Positions 21,883-34,513 of a stretch of 64,000 bases of DNA are shown in pieces. How positions within the stretch are numbered: the stretch's first letter is position 1; each line of letters starts with the position of its first letter. The DNA is from Litsea cubeba (Eukaryota; Streptophyta; Magnoliopsida; Laurales; Lauraceae), in contig CM022949.1 in assembly GCA_012931725.1 (NCBI GenBank), positions 48,168,464-48,232,463 on the forward strand, written 5' to 3'. The position numbers and the translations under genes are program-made. The notes under the pieces are model-generated. The model was given only the letters and a program-made list of their open reading frames with translations, had not been told where the DNA came from and made no database searches.

Positions 21883-22699
21883 CATTAAATAAAAATGAGC
21901 ATGTAATTATTTATAAGATACCATTATTTTAACTTAAGTCGCAATGGTCTCTCTCTCAATAACTCATGCACATGAAGCACAATCATATATTTTTGAAGCT
22001 TTCATTAATCCAATGGTGAGTTGCATTGATTGGGTCAATTATAATCAATTAAAAGTAAAGATGTTCAATGTCACTACGGCTGATTTGGCTTTAATGAAAT
22101 AGGCTTTTTATTAATAAAAATGGATTTATGTACGTTTGTTCTCTCCCACTAACTGTACTCCACTAATGGTTAATGTTCCAAGTTTTAGAAAAACACAACA
22201 AGCTTATGAAATTATGCATACAGGGATAAAGAGATGAGCAAAAGCGTCATTTCAGTCTAAAAACTTATGATGGTACTTGCAACCGACTTTTAAGGACATG
22301 AAATGTATTAAACCTCACTAAATACCGAAACCACGTGGGCTTAATTATGAATCTTAAAAACCTTAGGTGTGTTTTATAATAAAAAAAAACCCTCAAAACA
22401 CAATTATGAAGTTTTTTCCTTTTTTTTTTTTTTTTTTCCTTTTTCTGTAGACCACAGTAAAATACTTGACAAATATAGAATATGCAGTTAAAAAGGAAAA
22501 ACTTTCAGGACACCCCGTCCCAACCATTCTCACCCTAGGAAAAGTCTCGGGCCTGCCTTCGTATTTTCACCAGCCCAACTAGAACTAGTCACTCTTTCGA
22601 CTTTTAAAGGTTCCCAATTTATCACACTATATTTGGCGGCCATTCACGATTGGACAACTTTGGGGTTCTCAACAAAACTGTGGAGTCAGACGGTATCTA
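21883..22699. other. Gene-free stretch
   Basis: Intergenic sequence with long T and A runs near 22380-22440. No gene seen. Confidence 0.4.
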
Positions 22700-22965
22700 T
22701 GATCAATGTATATGATGCACAATCTATTCCTCCCCATGAATCAACATTCTCCTAAATTTGATACTCATCCAAAATTTGAAGGCCCTTCAATTGATCTTGC
22801 AGATGTGGTACCCACCCCGCCCTTAAATTGATCTTGCAGATGTGGTATTAAGATAACTAATTTTTATATTATACTTTTAATCAGTAGTCAGTTGATATAA
22901 AAGATTATAAAGGCAAAGAAAAGTCTCAAATTGGATTCTTATGCAATCATAATAATGTAGAAAAT
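22700..22965 (+). repeat. Interspersed repeat, copy 1 (partner at 55437)
   Basis: Shares with 55437-56248 the words GTGCACAATCTATTCCTC or near matches, AGGCCCTTC(A/G)ATT, ATCTTGCAGATGTGG and ATTCTTATGCAATCATAATA in the same order. Here the last two blocks are about 125 bp apart, whereas copy 2 has a MITE between them. Identity unknown. Confidence 0.65.
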
Positions 22966-23266
22966 ACAACTCAATCGTATGTGGGTCCTAGTGAATGGTG
23001 AATTGTGAACACATGGATAGTGTGCCATAGCATTATTAGGTCATGAATTAAATACCAAAGCGACTCATCTTGTCCATGTGATCAGATGGAACCTATCTGT
23101 GTCTAGTTTTAAGTTAGATCATTTTTATTTCAATGCAACAATCGGTCCCATTTGCACTGAGGGCCGGGGGTGGTTTTGGGTTTGGATGGATCGTTGGATT
23201 AAAGTTTAAAATCAACAAAAGTGATGCTTTATTCGAGGTTCATGAATTTGCCCAGGGGGCAGGGTG
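22966..23266. other. Gene-free stretch
   Basis: Intergenic sequence; nothing recognised. Confidence 0.4.
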
Positions 23267-23274
23267 GTTTTGGG

Positions 23275-23814
23275 TAGTGTTGTAACGGTTCGGTTAATAG
23301 TGAGTTTTAGAAAAACCATTAACTGAACTGTGTTTTACGGTTTTTTTTTTTTAAAAGCCGTAATCGTAACCGAACCGCGGTTAATGGTTCGGTTACGGTT
23401 AATTGTCACTTAAAAAAAATTTGTGAACATTTTTTCATTTACCAATCAAATTTAATGTGAAACCAAAAAAAAAAAAAGTTGAAGAATGGCATAATATATT
23501 ACTGTAAAAAAAAGAAGTAATTTTCATTCAGGCCCTTAGGTTTTTTTTCTTATTAGTGAAACGGTTCGGTTAACCGTGTGTTTTGGGGACACGGTTAACT
23601 GAACCATGGTTAACGGTTCGGTTCGGTTAATAACCGTGAGTCAAGATAAAAACCGTAACCGAACCGTGAAGCACGATTATTGCCGTGAAGCACGGTTTTT
23701 TGATTTCAATAACCGTAACTGTAACGGAACCATGAAATACGGTTATTAACCGCGGTTCGGTTTGGTTCGGTTCGGCTCGGTCCGACAATTTTTTGGTTTT
23801 CTTTTACACTCCTA
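23275..23814. mobile_element. hAT-type MITE, 540 bp, with exact 8-bp duplication
   Basis: Flanked by an exact 8-bp direct repeat GTTTTGGG (23267-23274 and 23815-23822). The ends TAGTGTTGTAACGG and (reverse complement) TAGGAGTGTAAAAG are imperfectly inverted. The interior is dominated by GGTTCGGTT, ACGGTTAA and CCGAACCG words in both orientations, so it could fold into multiple hairpins. No coding sequence. Confidence 0.85.
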
Positions 23815-24059
23815 GTTTTGGGTTTGCATCTCGTTTCTTGATACTCATTAAAATTTTAGGATCATGAAATAAGAGGTTAGGATGATGTCATGAACTTGAA
23901 ATTTATACATAGGTGGGTCAAATTTAGATTTTTCGATCCACCACCTCCGCCATGATTGGTAAGGCTTAAGGTTGGAGTATGAATGGTCCACGAGGACGTT
24001 ACTTATAATGGGCTACCCTTGCCTTGCGCACCTCATGGGCACCTCTTGTGAGCACGGAG

Positions 24060-24440
24060 AGCTGAAGCTCAAGAGATACATAGAGTCTTTCTCATACATT
24101 GACTCTATAATTAGTAAGGAAGGGAATTTAAATAGGCTGCCAAATATAATATAAGCGCTAGATGGTTAGAGTAAATGGAGGTTTACTTTTGAAGTGCTTT
24201 GAATCAGTGCACACCAATAAGATTGAAGAAAATCTTTTTATAAGATAACGACCGGACAATCAGAGTATAATATTAGCTAATTAGGATACATCACATCAAA
24301 AAATGTGTGCAAGAAATATGAGAATGTTGAGATGGATGTGTTGTAGAACTAAGAAAGATAACCTCAGAAGTGAGTGTATTTGGCTACGTTTAGGAGTAAC
24401 ATAAATAGATGAAAAATCAAGAGATATGTTAGGAAAACTG
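24060..24440 (+). pseudogene. RTE-type LINE reverse transcriptase C-terminal fragment
   Basis: The translation, with frame changes and stops, includes FSYIDSIISKEGNLNRL (about 24090-24138) and MRMLRWMCCRTKKDNLRSE (about 24321-24377), followed by a LRLGVT block with a stop. These match the order of motifs at the RT C-terminus of plant RTE-like LINEs (F.YLGSII..., then EMRMLRWM.G.TRKD). No catalytic FADD motif or endonuclease lies within the fragment. Confidence 0.75.
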
Positions 24441-25408
24441 TGTGGCTTGACTACCATGGGCCTCATGCCAGATCAAGCCCGGCGGTGTGCCGTGGATGAA
24501 CTCTTAATAAGTCTTGATATGGTCGAGTAAGACAAGCATCAAACTTGGTGGTAAAGTTTGGATCAGGTTCAGATTCCCAGTTTGGAAAAATTTCCATGCT
24601 CGTCAAGAGATGTGGGATCCAGGCAGGGTAGTGTTCATACTAGTTGTAACTCTTAGGGTTCCCATCCAAGAGATGAGAACCCTTGGTTGATATCAAGTAG
24701 ATCTGAGAGCATTTGCATTGAGTTCGAATGATCTATTTCTCACCGGAACGCATAAAAGGTTCCTGGCGAGTTCGGTTTTCGACACCCATCTAGGATCAAC
24801 ACTTCTTTCAAGACATTAGCTCGAGTTGTTGGGTATATTTGGCACATGTCAAACAATGACCCTATGTAATTGACCCCTCTAGGAAAAGAGATTGGCTGAA
24901 GATGACATAAATGAGAGTAGTAAGGATGTATAGGATGAAATGCAATCTATGTAAGGCTTTGACCAACAAAAAAATAAAATAGTAAACATAATTCACATAG
25001 CTGATCCAACATAATAGAAACAAGCTTTTCATGATGATGATATCCATACACATTTTGCAAAAGTCACCATTTACTAGTAGCCACCATGATGATGATGCTG
25101 CATTATGGTGGGTCTTTATTTAATGAAAGATAATAGAGGTGGCTGCAAAAGATAGAAATGGAGCTTACTCATCAGTGGCAGTATTGTACCATCTTATGGT
25201 GAGAAGTATGAAAACCATCTAATGAAGGTTATGCACAGTGGGGCTCACCCAGTGACGAAAACATTGTGAACCTACCAAATAAACGAAACGTTTGAGAACC
25301 CATCTAACGAATAAAATATGGTAGAATGAAAATCATTGGGAGCGACCATGTGTTGGATGGGCTTCACCAGCACATATTGGCCCAATTGTATCTTCATTAG
25401 TCGAATCC
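24441..25408. other. Gene-free stretch
   Basis: Intergenic; the part at 24440-24850 has a GC content and word use reminiscent of degraded LTR sequence, but no ends were found. Confidence 0.35.
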
Positions 25409-25723
25409 ACCAGGCATATTTCTTTACCAGAATTCCTCAAAATTCATGTATGAGAAATTTCAAATTCTCTAAAAGCAATTCCCGGCCCTTGAGGTGGAAT
25501 TCCAAATCCCTTCTCTTTGGTGCAGCATTTGAAATCCCAACCAAATGCATTGAGGATGGAATTCCAGAAATTCAAAAGTTATTTGAGACATTTTAAAAGG
25601 CTGGAATTTAGGAATTCCGGTTAAAGAAACACCGTTTCAAATGTCCAGGGACAATATGTCACATCATGTCCAAAAACCTTTGCATAGCAAATTCTTCTTA
25701 AGAATTTCGGTAAAGAAACAAGC
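25409..25723. mobile_element. Putative MITE of the GGAATTCC family
   Basis: Left end GGCATATTTCTTTACCAGAA matches the reverse complement of the right end (GGGCTTGTTTCTTTACCGAA at about 25700-25720). Another end-like copy (AGGAATTCCGGTTAAAGAAA) lies at 25610-25630, so the element may be composite. A related start, GGGCCTATTTCTTTTATAGA, occurs at about 25939 and may belong to a second member. No target duplication was identified. Confidence 0.45.
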
Positions 25724-26699
25724 CCGAAAGTCTCCAAGATTGGTTGAGATGCCATGCTTTCCATTATTCAAGTGAATCCAACTGTGACTTATTAAGCATT
25801 GAATGATTAAGCATTGAATGAGACCATTTTCGTTAATCATTAAGGTCCCCACCCACCATTTTTTTTTTTCACATCTTTTCTCAATAAGCCACACTGTTGT
25901 TGTGAGAGAATAAGAAATATCCTATAGTCGGACTTAAGGGCCTATTTCTTTTATAGAATTCAAGGAATTCCTGTTTGGAGACTTCCTGAATTCCCAGTGG
26001 AATTCCTGGATGCTCCCTTGGACTTGAGCATCCAAACTCCATTAAAATATAAAGAGGTGGAATTTTCTGAATTTTCAAAGGTCATATGAGACCTTTCATG
26101 TGGCTGAAATTCCTGGATGTTAGGCAAGAAACATGGGATTTACAAATGCTACATCATGTCCCCCAAACCCCAACATCTAGAATTCCTTAAACGGTCCTAA
26201 ATCCTCGGTCAAATTGGTCACTCTATAAAAAGTAATTTCACTCTCTATTTCTATTAGAGTGATTTGGTTCAAAACTGAATTAGTGGACGGATCTTTACTT
26301 TGAGTGGTATGGATTGCATAAGTGGACCATTTTGATGAATTTATGGGCTAGGATGCATGATTACTCCTTTTTTTTTTTTTTGCTTGTAGTTCCTCCTAAT
26401 TTTGACATCGAAGGACATGAACTTGTATAAAAAATTATAGACAATTGATTATTGATTTTAAAATGAGTGAAAGAAGTGCATCTATACCATCTGTTACTAT
26501 GGCTGTTAGATTCGATATTGGTCCCGCATAGGCTCATGGTTACATGGATCCAGGCAACAATAAACATGTAATTTCTCACCCGACTTAAAGAACACCTTGG
26601 GGGTGACAGGAGATATTGCACCATGTAAAATAGTGTCACGTGATGTTTAAATGGAAAATGGAAAGACCTTCGCTAAAAGGGATAGAATAAAGAAAAGAT
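25724..26699. other. Gene-free stretch
   Basis: Contains GAATTC-rich sequence (25950-26190) probably from a second, degraded MITE of the family at 25409. No gene. Confidence 0.4.
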
Positions 26700-28860
26700 A
26701 ATTAAACGAGGCAATTGGAAGTCTATATGGAACTCCAGTGGGTGATACAAATGAAGATGATGTTGAGGTAGAAGAAATAACAATATTCACAAATGCAACT
26801 ACCCCCGCCCTAATAAGTAGGAAGGATAAAGAAAAGGTCCCTCAAACATCTACACAAAATAAAAGAAGAGGTATGTCAAATACTCCCATGAATGATGCTT
26901 GGATCTCAACAAGGCATTAAATCAGCATTAGGAACAAAGGAAAAAAAAGATGTATCTGAGATTCGGCTATTGGCTGGTGGTGGCTTGATGCAAACATAAC
27001 ATTTAATGCGCAGCAAATTCAAATTTTTTTCAACTGATGCATGGGTTATGCAATCAGCTCAATAGGGCTAGGTTACAAGATGTCATCATATCATGACCTT
27101 TGTGGATAGACTTTAAGGAAGACTATAATAAAAGCTAAGATTTCATGGAGTATTATAAGACATGTTGTAGTGAAACTAGGTGCTCTGCATGGCTAATGGG
27201 TAGACAAATGAAAGGCAACAAACATTATAAAGTTTCTTTTGTTTTGCCTAAAAGGGGTAATATTTTTAAGTCAGTTGATAACAAGTGCATTTATGAAAAA
27301 TGTATATGCACTATATAAAGTCTTTGATGAAAAATACTTTACTTATTGGGCTTGAAAATATTGTCCAATTTATCACTGACAACTAAGTCACTTAAAAGCA
27401 GTAGTAGAAAGAGTGGCCGAAAAATATAAAACTTTTTATGGAACAGCTTGTGCTGCTCATTGTATAGATCTGATGTTAAAGGATATGACAAAGTTTGTCT
27501 TATTTCCTGTCAATGCATACACAATTGAGATGGTAAGGAAAGTGTGACAAAGTTCATTTACAATCATTTATCAGTACTAAATTTAATGAGACGAGAATAT
27601 ACATATGAGAGAGAATTAATTCGACTAACCATCACAAGATTCATTATTAATTTTATTAGTTTGCAATGCCTTTTTAAATTAAAAAAAAGAACTTATGCAA
27701 ATATTTACGAGTACTGCTTGGGTTGAATCTACTGTTTCAAGCACCCCTGGTGGATTGGGGATCACTGATATAATACTTGATAATACATTTTGGAGGAATA
27801 TTGAGCATATATTGAAAGCTGGTGAATCTTTGATGGTATTTCTTCGTCTAGTTGATATTAAAGATATGCCTGCAATGGGTTATGTGTATGAAGCAATGGA
27901 TTCAATAAAGAAAGTCATTCAAAAGAGGTTAAATAATAAGAAGGAATACAAGCTGTAATGGAAGATTATCGATCACGGGTGGAACAATCAACTCCATAGT
28001 GCACTACACGCTGCAGCACACAACTTGAATGCGACATTTTTCTTTAGCCATACATTTTCTAAGCATGGAGAAGTTGTCATTCTGTCATTCTGAATAATGT
28101 TATAGATAAGTTAGTTCATGTTTCTGATACTCAAGACATGATTTTCAAATAATGTGACGATGATAAAGATAGCCATTTGACTTCGGTTTTGCAGAGAAAT
28201 CGAGATAGATTTCTCCAGGTAACCAAAAGTCTTCAATTTTCATTAAATAATTATATGACTGTATTTCAGAAAAATAATTTTATATTTCATTTAAATTCTT
28301 AATAAATAAATGGTGGGTTCTATTGGGACTCGTAGCCCTGAGTTGCAGAAATTAGCAACTCGAATATTGAGTTAGTACTACAGTTATAGTGGTTTTAAAA
28401 AGAAATTGGAGCATCTTTGAAAACATTCATTTCCCTAAGATAGGCTTGAACAATGAAACATCATTAGGCCGAACGATTAGTCTTTGTGCATTATAATCTG
28501 AAGCTTCATGAAAGGTATATATTTAAATGTTAATTTTACGTAATTCTTAATTAGCATATAGTCATTAATCATATATAGTAAAATTTAACTTTTGTATATT
28601 GTAGGGACATGCTAAAAAGAACCGGAAATGTTGCCTCGGACCCTATTAGTTTGGAAAGTATTAATATTTTGGCTGGTTGGACTGATGAAGAAGCACCACT
28701 CTTTAACCATGAATGATGTAATAATTGGATGACTATGAGCAACCAACATAAGTGTAAGGGTGTATCCTTGATTTCGATGGGGTGATGAAATAGGTGGCCC
28801 CACTGGAGAAGAATTGCGAGCTAATGAAGATGATTATGATGAAGACACGATGCATAGTTA
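26700..28860 (+). pseudogene. hAT-superfamily transposase relic (DUF659 type)
   Basis: In several frames and with many stops, the order of conserved pieces matches plant hAT transposases. A DUF659-like start lies near 27020-27180 (FSTDAWVMQSA, then YHDL). GTACAAHCIDLMLKDM is at about 27443-27490. RREYTYERELIRLTITRF (27591-27645) matches the RELLRPAVTRF motif. The piece FLRLVDIKDMPAMGYVYEAM is at 27839-27898, RVEQSTP and HAAAHNLNATFFF follow, and a C-terminal stretch with SDPISLESINILAGWTDEE lies at about 28633-28690. No TIRs were delimited. The element is long dead. Confidence 0.75.
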
Positions 28861-29149
28861 ACTGCCATTTTTTTTTTATTGTGTTATTTGTGAGGGGGAT
28901 GCGTTTGAAATTTATCTTTTAAAAACTATATTTGTGATGCTTAGTAGAGTGAGAAATTCTATATTTTCTAGTGTGTGGTATACAATTCTTACGAGTTATC
29001 GAATTAGAAAGCCAAAATGTAATCGGATGAAATGCTTCACTTTGGAGCTAAACTGAAATGGGTCCGAAACGAACTTGACAACTATATTTTGTGATCAATC
29101 AATAGAACCTGCCTAACCGCTTTTAGAAAAAACGCATAATTCAAAATTG

Positions 29150-30010
29150 TTAGCATTAATGTATCAAATACCATAGGATCTAGTTCCCTTTAGGTATCTT
29201 AACACCCTTTTGGCAGCCCCAGAGTGAATCCTGCTTGGGCTTTGAATTAACCTTAATAACAAACTTGTTGCTTACATGAAGTGAGGCCTTGTGTGTGAGA
29301 TACAACAAGCTTCAACCAAACTTTCATAAACATGAAAGTCATCCTTTTCTGCCCATCATTGATAATGAATCTTGAGTTATATTCATTGGAGTTCTCACTG
29401 CATTGCAATTTGACATTTTGGATTTTTCAAGAAGATTGGTAACATATTCTTCTTGTGAGATAAAAATTCCTTTATCAAATTGCTTCACTTCTAATCTAAG
29501 AAAATAACCCATCTTTCCAAGACCAGTCATTTCAAATTCTTTAATCATACTTTCCTTGAACTCATCCATCAATGATACACTATTTCCCATATATATATAT
29601 ATATATATATCAAATCATCAACATACAAACAAACAATGAGTACCTTATCTGTGGCTCTTGATTTGATATGCAAGGTTGGCTCACTTGCACTTTTTTGAAA
29701 CCCATTATAAGTGAAGTGCCCATCAATCATATCTTACCAAGTCATTGGGGCTTGTTTGAGAATTGAGACCAAAAAGAACTTCCGATAGCCTATAGACCTT
29801 CTTTTCCTCACCAACAATATCATAATCCTATAGTTGCTGCACATATACTTTCTCATCCAAAAAACCATTTAAAAATGTAGATTTAACATCAAATTGGAAA
29901 ACGCTCCACTTGTGATGAGCAGCTGTGACTAAGCATTTCTAGTTGTGTCAGATCAGGTAGCAGGAGCATAAGTTTTTGAAAAATCAATACTCTCGATGAT
30001 TCCTTGAGGC
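29150..30010 (-). pseudogene. Ty1-copia reverse transcriptase relic
   Basis: Minus-strand translation from about 30000 downwards gives IDFSKTYAPATRSDTTR, the copia ID..TFAPV.R..T start of the RT domain. VLIVCLYVDDL (catalytic YVDD) follows near 29620. The open part at 29590-29339 contains FEMTGLGKMGYFLRLEV and ISQEEYVTNLLEKSKM. Stops interrupt both ends. An (AT)n run at 29588-29610 sits right after the YVDD block and may be a replication-slippage insertion. Integrase, RNase H and LTRs are not seen. Confidence 0.85.
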
Positions 30011-30189
30011 AAGATTAGGTCAAGTGATCCTGTGAGCCAAAATAGGGGAGTGCGCAAGGGTAAAGGTAGATTGCTTTGATTAGCATTGTGAGACTCTGTC
30101 CAAGTCCCTATATCAAAAATATCTAAGTCTTGACTCTACGCTTATAAGTCAAAATCCGTATTAACTTAAAATGACGCATTTTAAAGCCA

Positions 30190-30290
30190 TGCGGTTCCAG
30201 AACCTATAAGAACTCCGAAGTTAATCGAGCTTGGGTGGGGAGCATTACCAGGATAGGTGGTGCACTACTGGTTGCAGTCACAACCTATAG
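30190..30290 (+). pseudogene. 5S rRNA-derived sequence
   Basis: AGAACTCCGAAGTTAATCGA at 30209-30228, followed by GCTTGGGTGGGGAGCATTAC and CAGGATAGGTGG, matches the central part of plant 5S rRNA in order and spacing. That part includes the internal promoter (box A, intermediate element, box C). Several promoter positions are substituted, and the 5' and 3' ends do not pair into helix I, so it is not a functional 5S gene. It may be a 5S pseudogene or part of a 5S-bearing retroelement (Cassandra-type TRIM or SINE3). No LTR boundaries were found to decide. Confidence 0.7.
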
Positions 30291-30409
30291 GGACTCTGCA
30301 AGTAGCAGAAATGGGTGTTCAGCTGTGTTATAATGCCTGAAATTTGCAGGCAGCTAGTGATTCAGAACACCATCGTGGCTGAAGCAGAGGGTCATGGGGC
30401 TATTGGTAC

Positions 30410-33183
30410 TGTGACGTTTTGACTATTTATATATATAAATAATTTATTTTATTATTATTATTATGTAATTGATTGTATTTTAGTTAAATACGCGATTAGT
30501 CTAAGTGGGACCATGTTAGGCTTAGGTTTGGTGAGTTAGGCTTGTTGGATAGGTGTCCTAACCTATAGTTAAACCCAGGCCCAATTTAGTGGGTATACTT
30601 CTTTTCTAATCCAAATTCATATCTTTTAGAAAAACAAACTCTATTATTTTTAGACTTAAGTCATATTACAATTCCCTATTCCTATTTTTCTAGTTATACA
30701 CCACACTATTTTATTTTCACACACAATTCTCTCTCTTCCAATTTTTCTCTGGGATAGCACCTTGGGCTTTGGCAATAGAGATTCTAGACCGTCTCCATCA
30801 ACCGCTACTCTCAGGGCAAGTGCTTAACCATAATTTTTAAATTTAATAATTGTGTTATTCCTTAATTTCCGTATTGATGCATGTAGAAACCCTTTGATGC
30901 CGTTGCATATGATATTGTTAATATGTTATTTTGACCGATGATGTAATCGGAGACTGTGATTTCATCAATTTTTCTTATTTTAGTATCTCCGTTGCAGTGT
31001 TTTTACAAATTGTTGTTGACCACCGCCCACCCTCTTTGGATTTCAAAACCCCTTTTTAATCATCAAAGATTTTGTAAATTGTGTGTTAATGTAGATAGGT
31101 GGGCTGGGATTGGAATTACTACAATCCCATAGAAAATCAATGGAGTAGCAGATCTAGAATAGGTCTCGGATACAGACAGTTTGGGAGTTATCCCGTGTTT
31201 TGGAATGTGGGGCCCAGGTGGGCCATCCAATGGTAAATCTGGTCCGTGGATCCGAAGGAGGACCCACGAGCGACCCTAGAGACTCTGGACCCATGAGGAG
31301 TGGGTCCCATCCGGCTGTCATCCAGACCCTTATAATTGCCAGGGCGTGAGTCATTGATATGGTATTTTCTTTCACTTAATCATGATGTGGGGTCCGTGGG
31401 AAGACTTGATCACAGATCTGGGCCGCTCCGCTAGCCATGCAGGGCTGGGCGATATGAAGTTGTGGTTAATCTTGGGGTGGGGCCCACTATTCAAGCACCT
31501 CAGACTCCATCGTTTCTGGGACAGGTTCTATATGGGCGGTTTAAAACATGGACATGAATTGAAAAAAAAGAAGGTTGTGGTGGGTGTTTGATTGGCCACG
31601 TTTTTAAAAAGGGTGAAGACCCAGGTGACAGCACATAGTGTTTGGGTAGGTTATTTATTAACTTGCCCCATGACTTTTTGAGAATTAGAAAAAGGGCCTT
31701 GGTAATTTTAATGAACCCAAATTAGACCCTTTGGCCTATTTTATAAAGAATTGAATTTGGAAAATGTTATAGATTGAATCCTCGGGTTTTCTAAAATTAT
31801 TAACTAAGATTGTTATTTCTTATTATTATTTATAAATTAAATATTAAATAATATATTTGGTTTTAATGGGTTAAAACTATATGTTTATACTTTATTAATT
31901 GGATCTTTGGACCAAGTAAATACCGTCCGGGCATACGGTATATTACTAACGTGGGGTTTAGTGCTTCGTATGACCTCGGAAAATTCTAGTGGATTCGAGC
32001 TCAACCCATCTTTATTGGAAAACCCTGAATTGGGTCTATGCACCATTGATTGAGAAGGGATGTGTTGATCTTTTATCTATTTAGAGATTCCTGTGGTTGT
32101 TGAGCATGAGACCTTATGTTTGACCTTTAGGATTGGCTTGTGATTATCCTTTGACATTCGGGTTTTGCATACATGAATGAGATTGATGTTGGTTTATTAG
32201 TTGCATACCCTATGTTGATTGGATATGGACCGTGATGTGGCTCTGTAATCAATTAAGATATTGTATATGTTTAATTGAATGATTTGATTGGTATTCAATT
32301 GTAGATTATTGTGCAAGCCAGCCTTTCACTTTGACCTAGGTTTTGTGTCAGAGCTTTACAAATCACTAGGTTTATTTATTATGATATATATATGCACAGC
32401 GATTGGGTTATAATTGAACGACTGCAGTTGTAACTGGACGGTTGTTCACCAATGTGTGCGGACACTGTAATATCTAAATTGATTGACCGGTATTCCAGAT
32501 TATTGATCGGTCTATGACCACCGACGTGATTGAGATAGTTAGGGCTGACCACCCAAAGCAGATGGCATTGCTTCTGTGTGATTATTGTATTACTCTATTG
32601 TGTAGATTGGATTTAGGTTATACGTTCTTTTCGTCATTGTCACATTGTTATTCTCTTATGATCATTACCTGTCATTACTCACATTGGTCTTGTGTTTTAT
32701 TTATGAATTATGCTTTCGTGCTTGCTGTTTACTTTGTTTATTGGTGCATAGGTACGAATCCCTACCCTACCAAGGAGACGGTGGAGGGTCAAACGTTTCA
32801 AGCGTTTGAGCCAATTGATGAACCTGAGTGGAGAGGTGATGATGGCCACAGAGCCATCTGAGTCCGCACGGGAGTAACTTCCATCATAGAGAAACGTTTT
32901 ACTAGCAAATTATTCATAATGAACCAAATTTTATTTAGTTGTTTTATTTAGGTTATTTTGGAAACTTTAACCTTAAATATTCAGTTAGTTATGTGTTGAT
33001 TTGATTTTAAATATTGATACCCATTGATTTAATGCTTTCGCAAATGTTTTATTATGATTCACCATGTTTCGAATTTTTATGGGTCCATACTTGGGAGCTT
33101 GTGTTGCATTAAACATAGGAAATTGAATATTTATTCTTATTTTTCACGTTTTCCCCTGGTTGTATTTTGGGGACGTGATCACA
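30410..33183 (+). repeat. 5' LTR of copy 1 (long form)
   Basis: Begins TGTGACGTTTTG and ends GGGGACGTGATCACA. The first about 950 bp match the short LTR at 39213-40183 in reverse orientation, and nearly the whole length matches 34617-37610. A 114-codon open stretch at 32514-32861 lies within it and is not regarded as a gene. Confidence 0.85.
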
Positions 33184-33185
33184 GT

Positions 33186-33198
33186 TAGTATCAGAGCC
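33186..33198 (+). promoter_or_regulatory. Primer binding site, copy 1
   Basis: TAGTATCAGAGCC two bases after the LTR resembles TGGTATCAGAGC, the complement of the plant initiator tRNA-Met 3' end, with one substitution. Confidence 0.8.
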
Positions 33199-33354
33199 AG
33201 TACGTTTCTTGGAACTTAAAACTGAATAGAAACAATTAGGACGTGGTGAGGATTTCGATCTCGTTAGACAGGCTTTATATACTAATGGTAAAGTCTATAG
33301 GGTTGTTTGTTAAATTATTGTTAGGAATAAACTACTAACACTCTTTTGTAGAAA

Positions 33355-34482
33355 ATGGCACACCATGAAACTCAATCGCAAGATAATAATGGAAGTGGGT
33401 CGAGCTCTAATGACGATCGTTTCAATCGACTCTTGGACGCCTTTATGCAGTCGCAGGCTGACCAGATTGAACAGAGGGAGCAAGAAAAAGAAGAACGAGC
33501 TGCAGAAAGAGCTCAGGCTGATCAAGATAGGGCATGATTTCAAGCCCAAATTCTAGAATTAACAAATCGGGTAGCTTAGCCGGTGCAAGTAGTTATGCCT
33601 AGTGGATCCGAATGATCTATACGAGAAATTTAGGAAGACGTTTCCTCTAGAATTTCATGGTTTAGAAGACCACATGGTAGCATATGATTTCATAGAACAG
33701 CTTGAGCAGATATTTGCGGTTTTTAGATGCACACAGAAGCATAAAATTAGTCTGTCAGCTTACATATTTCGAGGAATAGCACTCCAGTGGTGGAATTCGG
33801 TTAAAGCAGTAATCCAAGCAGACATCGTGACAGAAAAAGATGCATGGAAGACGTTCACTGAAGAATTTATGGATAAGTTCATTCCTAAGTATGTCAAGGA
33901 TCAGTGGAAGAAGGATTTCCAGAATTTGAAACAAGGTGATATATCAGTGCAACAGTATGAACACACAGTTTATTCAGTGTGGCTAAAATATGCTTCTACA
34001 CTCATTACCCCGGAAGAAAAAGGATCAGGCGTTTTCTCGATGGCCTTTCAGCTGATATTACATGATGATCGGAGGATAATCAGCGCCCACTATTTCAAGA
34101 TGCTGTTAAGAGTGCATATTGGGCGGAGGGTGTTCTAAAGAAGAGAGCTATGGAATGACAGGCTAAAATGCAGCAACATCAGATAAGGCAGTCGGTAAAT
34201 CAGGAAGTCAGAGTAACTCGAAGAGGTAGAAATCTCATACTCAAACCCTAGTAAGTCAGGATCAACAGTGTGAGCGATGTGGTAGGAGGAATCACACAAC
34301 AGAGCAGTGTTACAGAGAGACTGGAGCATGTCTTCACTGTGGGTAGCTTGGACATGTCCTAGAAAAGGTGGTCAGACGGTGATATCTCAGGCAACAGGGC
34401 CTCATGTGCCTTCACAGCAGCAGTGGAGGACAGCACCTTTGCAGGGACAACATCAAACAGGTCAGCAGTTTCCTCAGGCGCC

Positions 34483-34513
<31 letters not shown>

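Noticed and set aside
32514..32861. 115-codon frame with hydrophobic stretch
   Set aside because: Lies entirely within the gypsy LTR; the matching region of the second copy does not keep it open.
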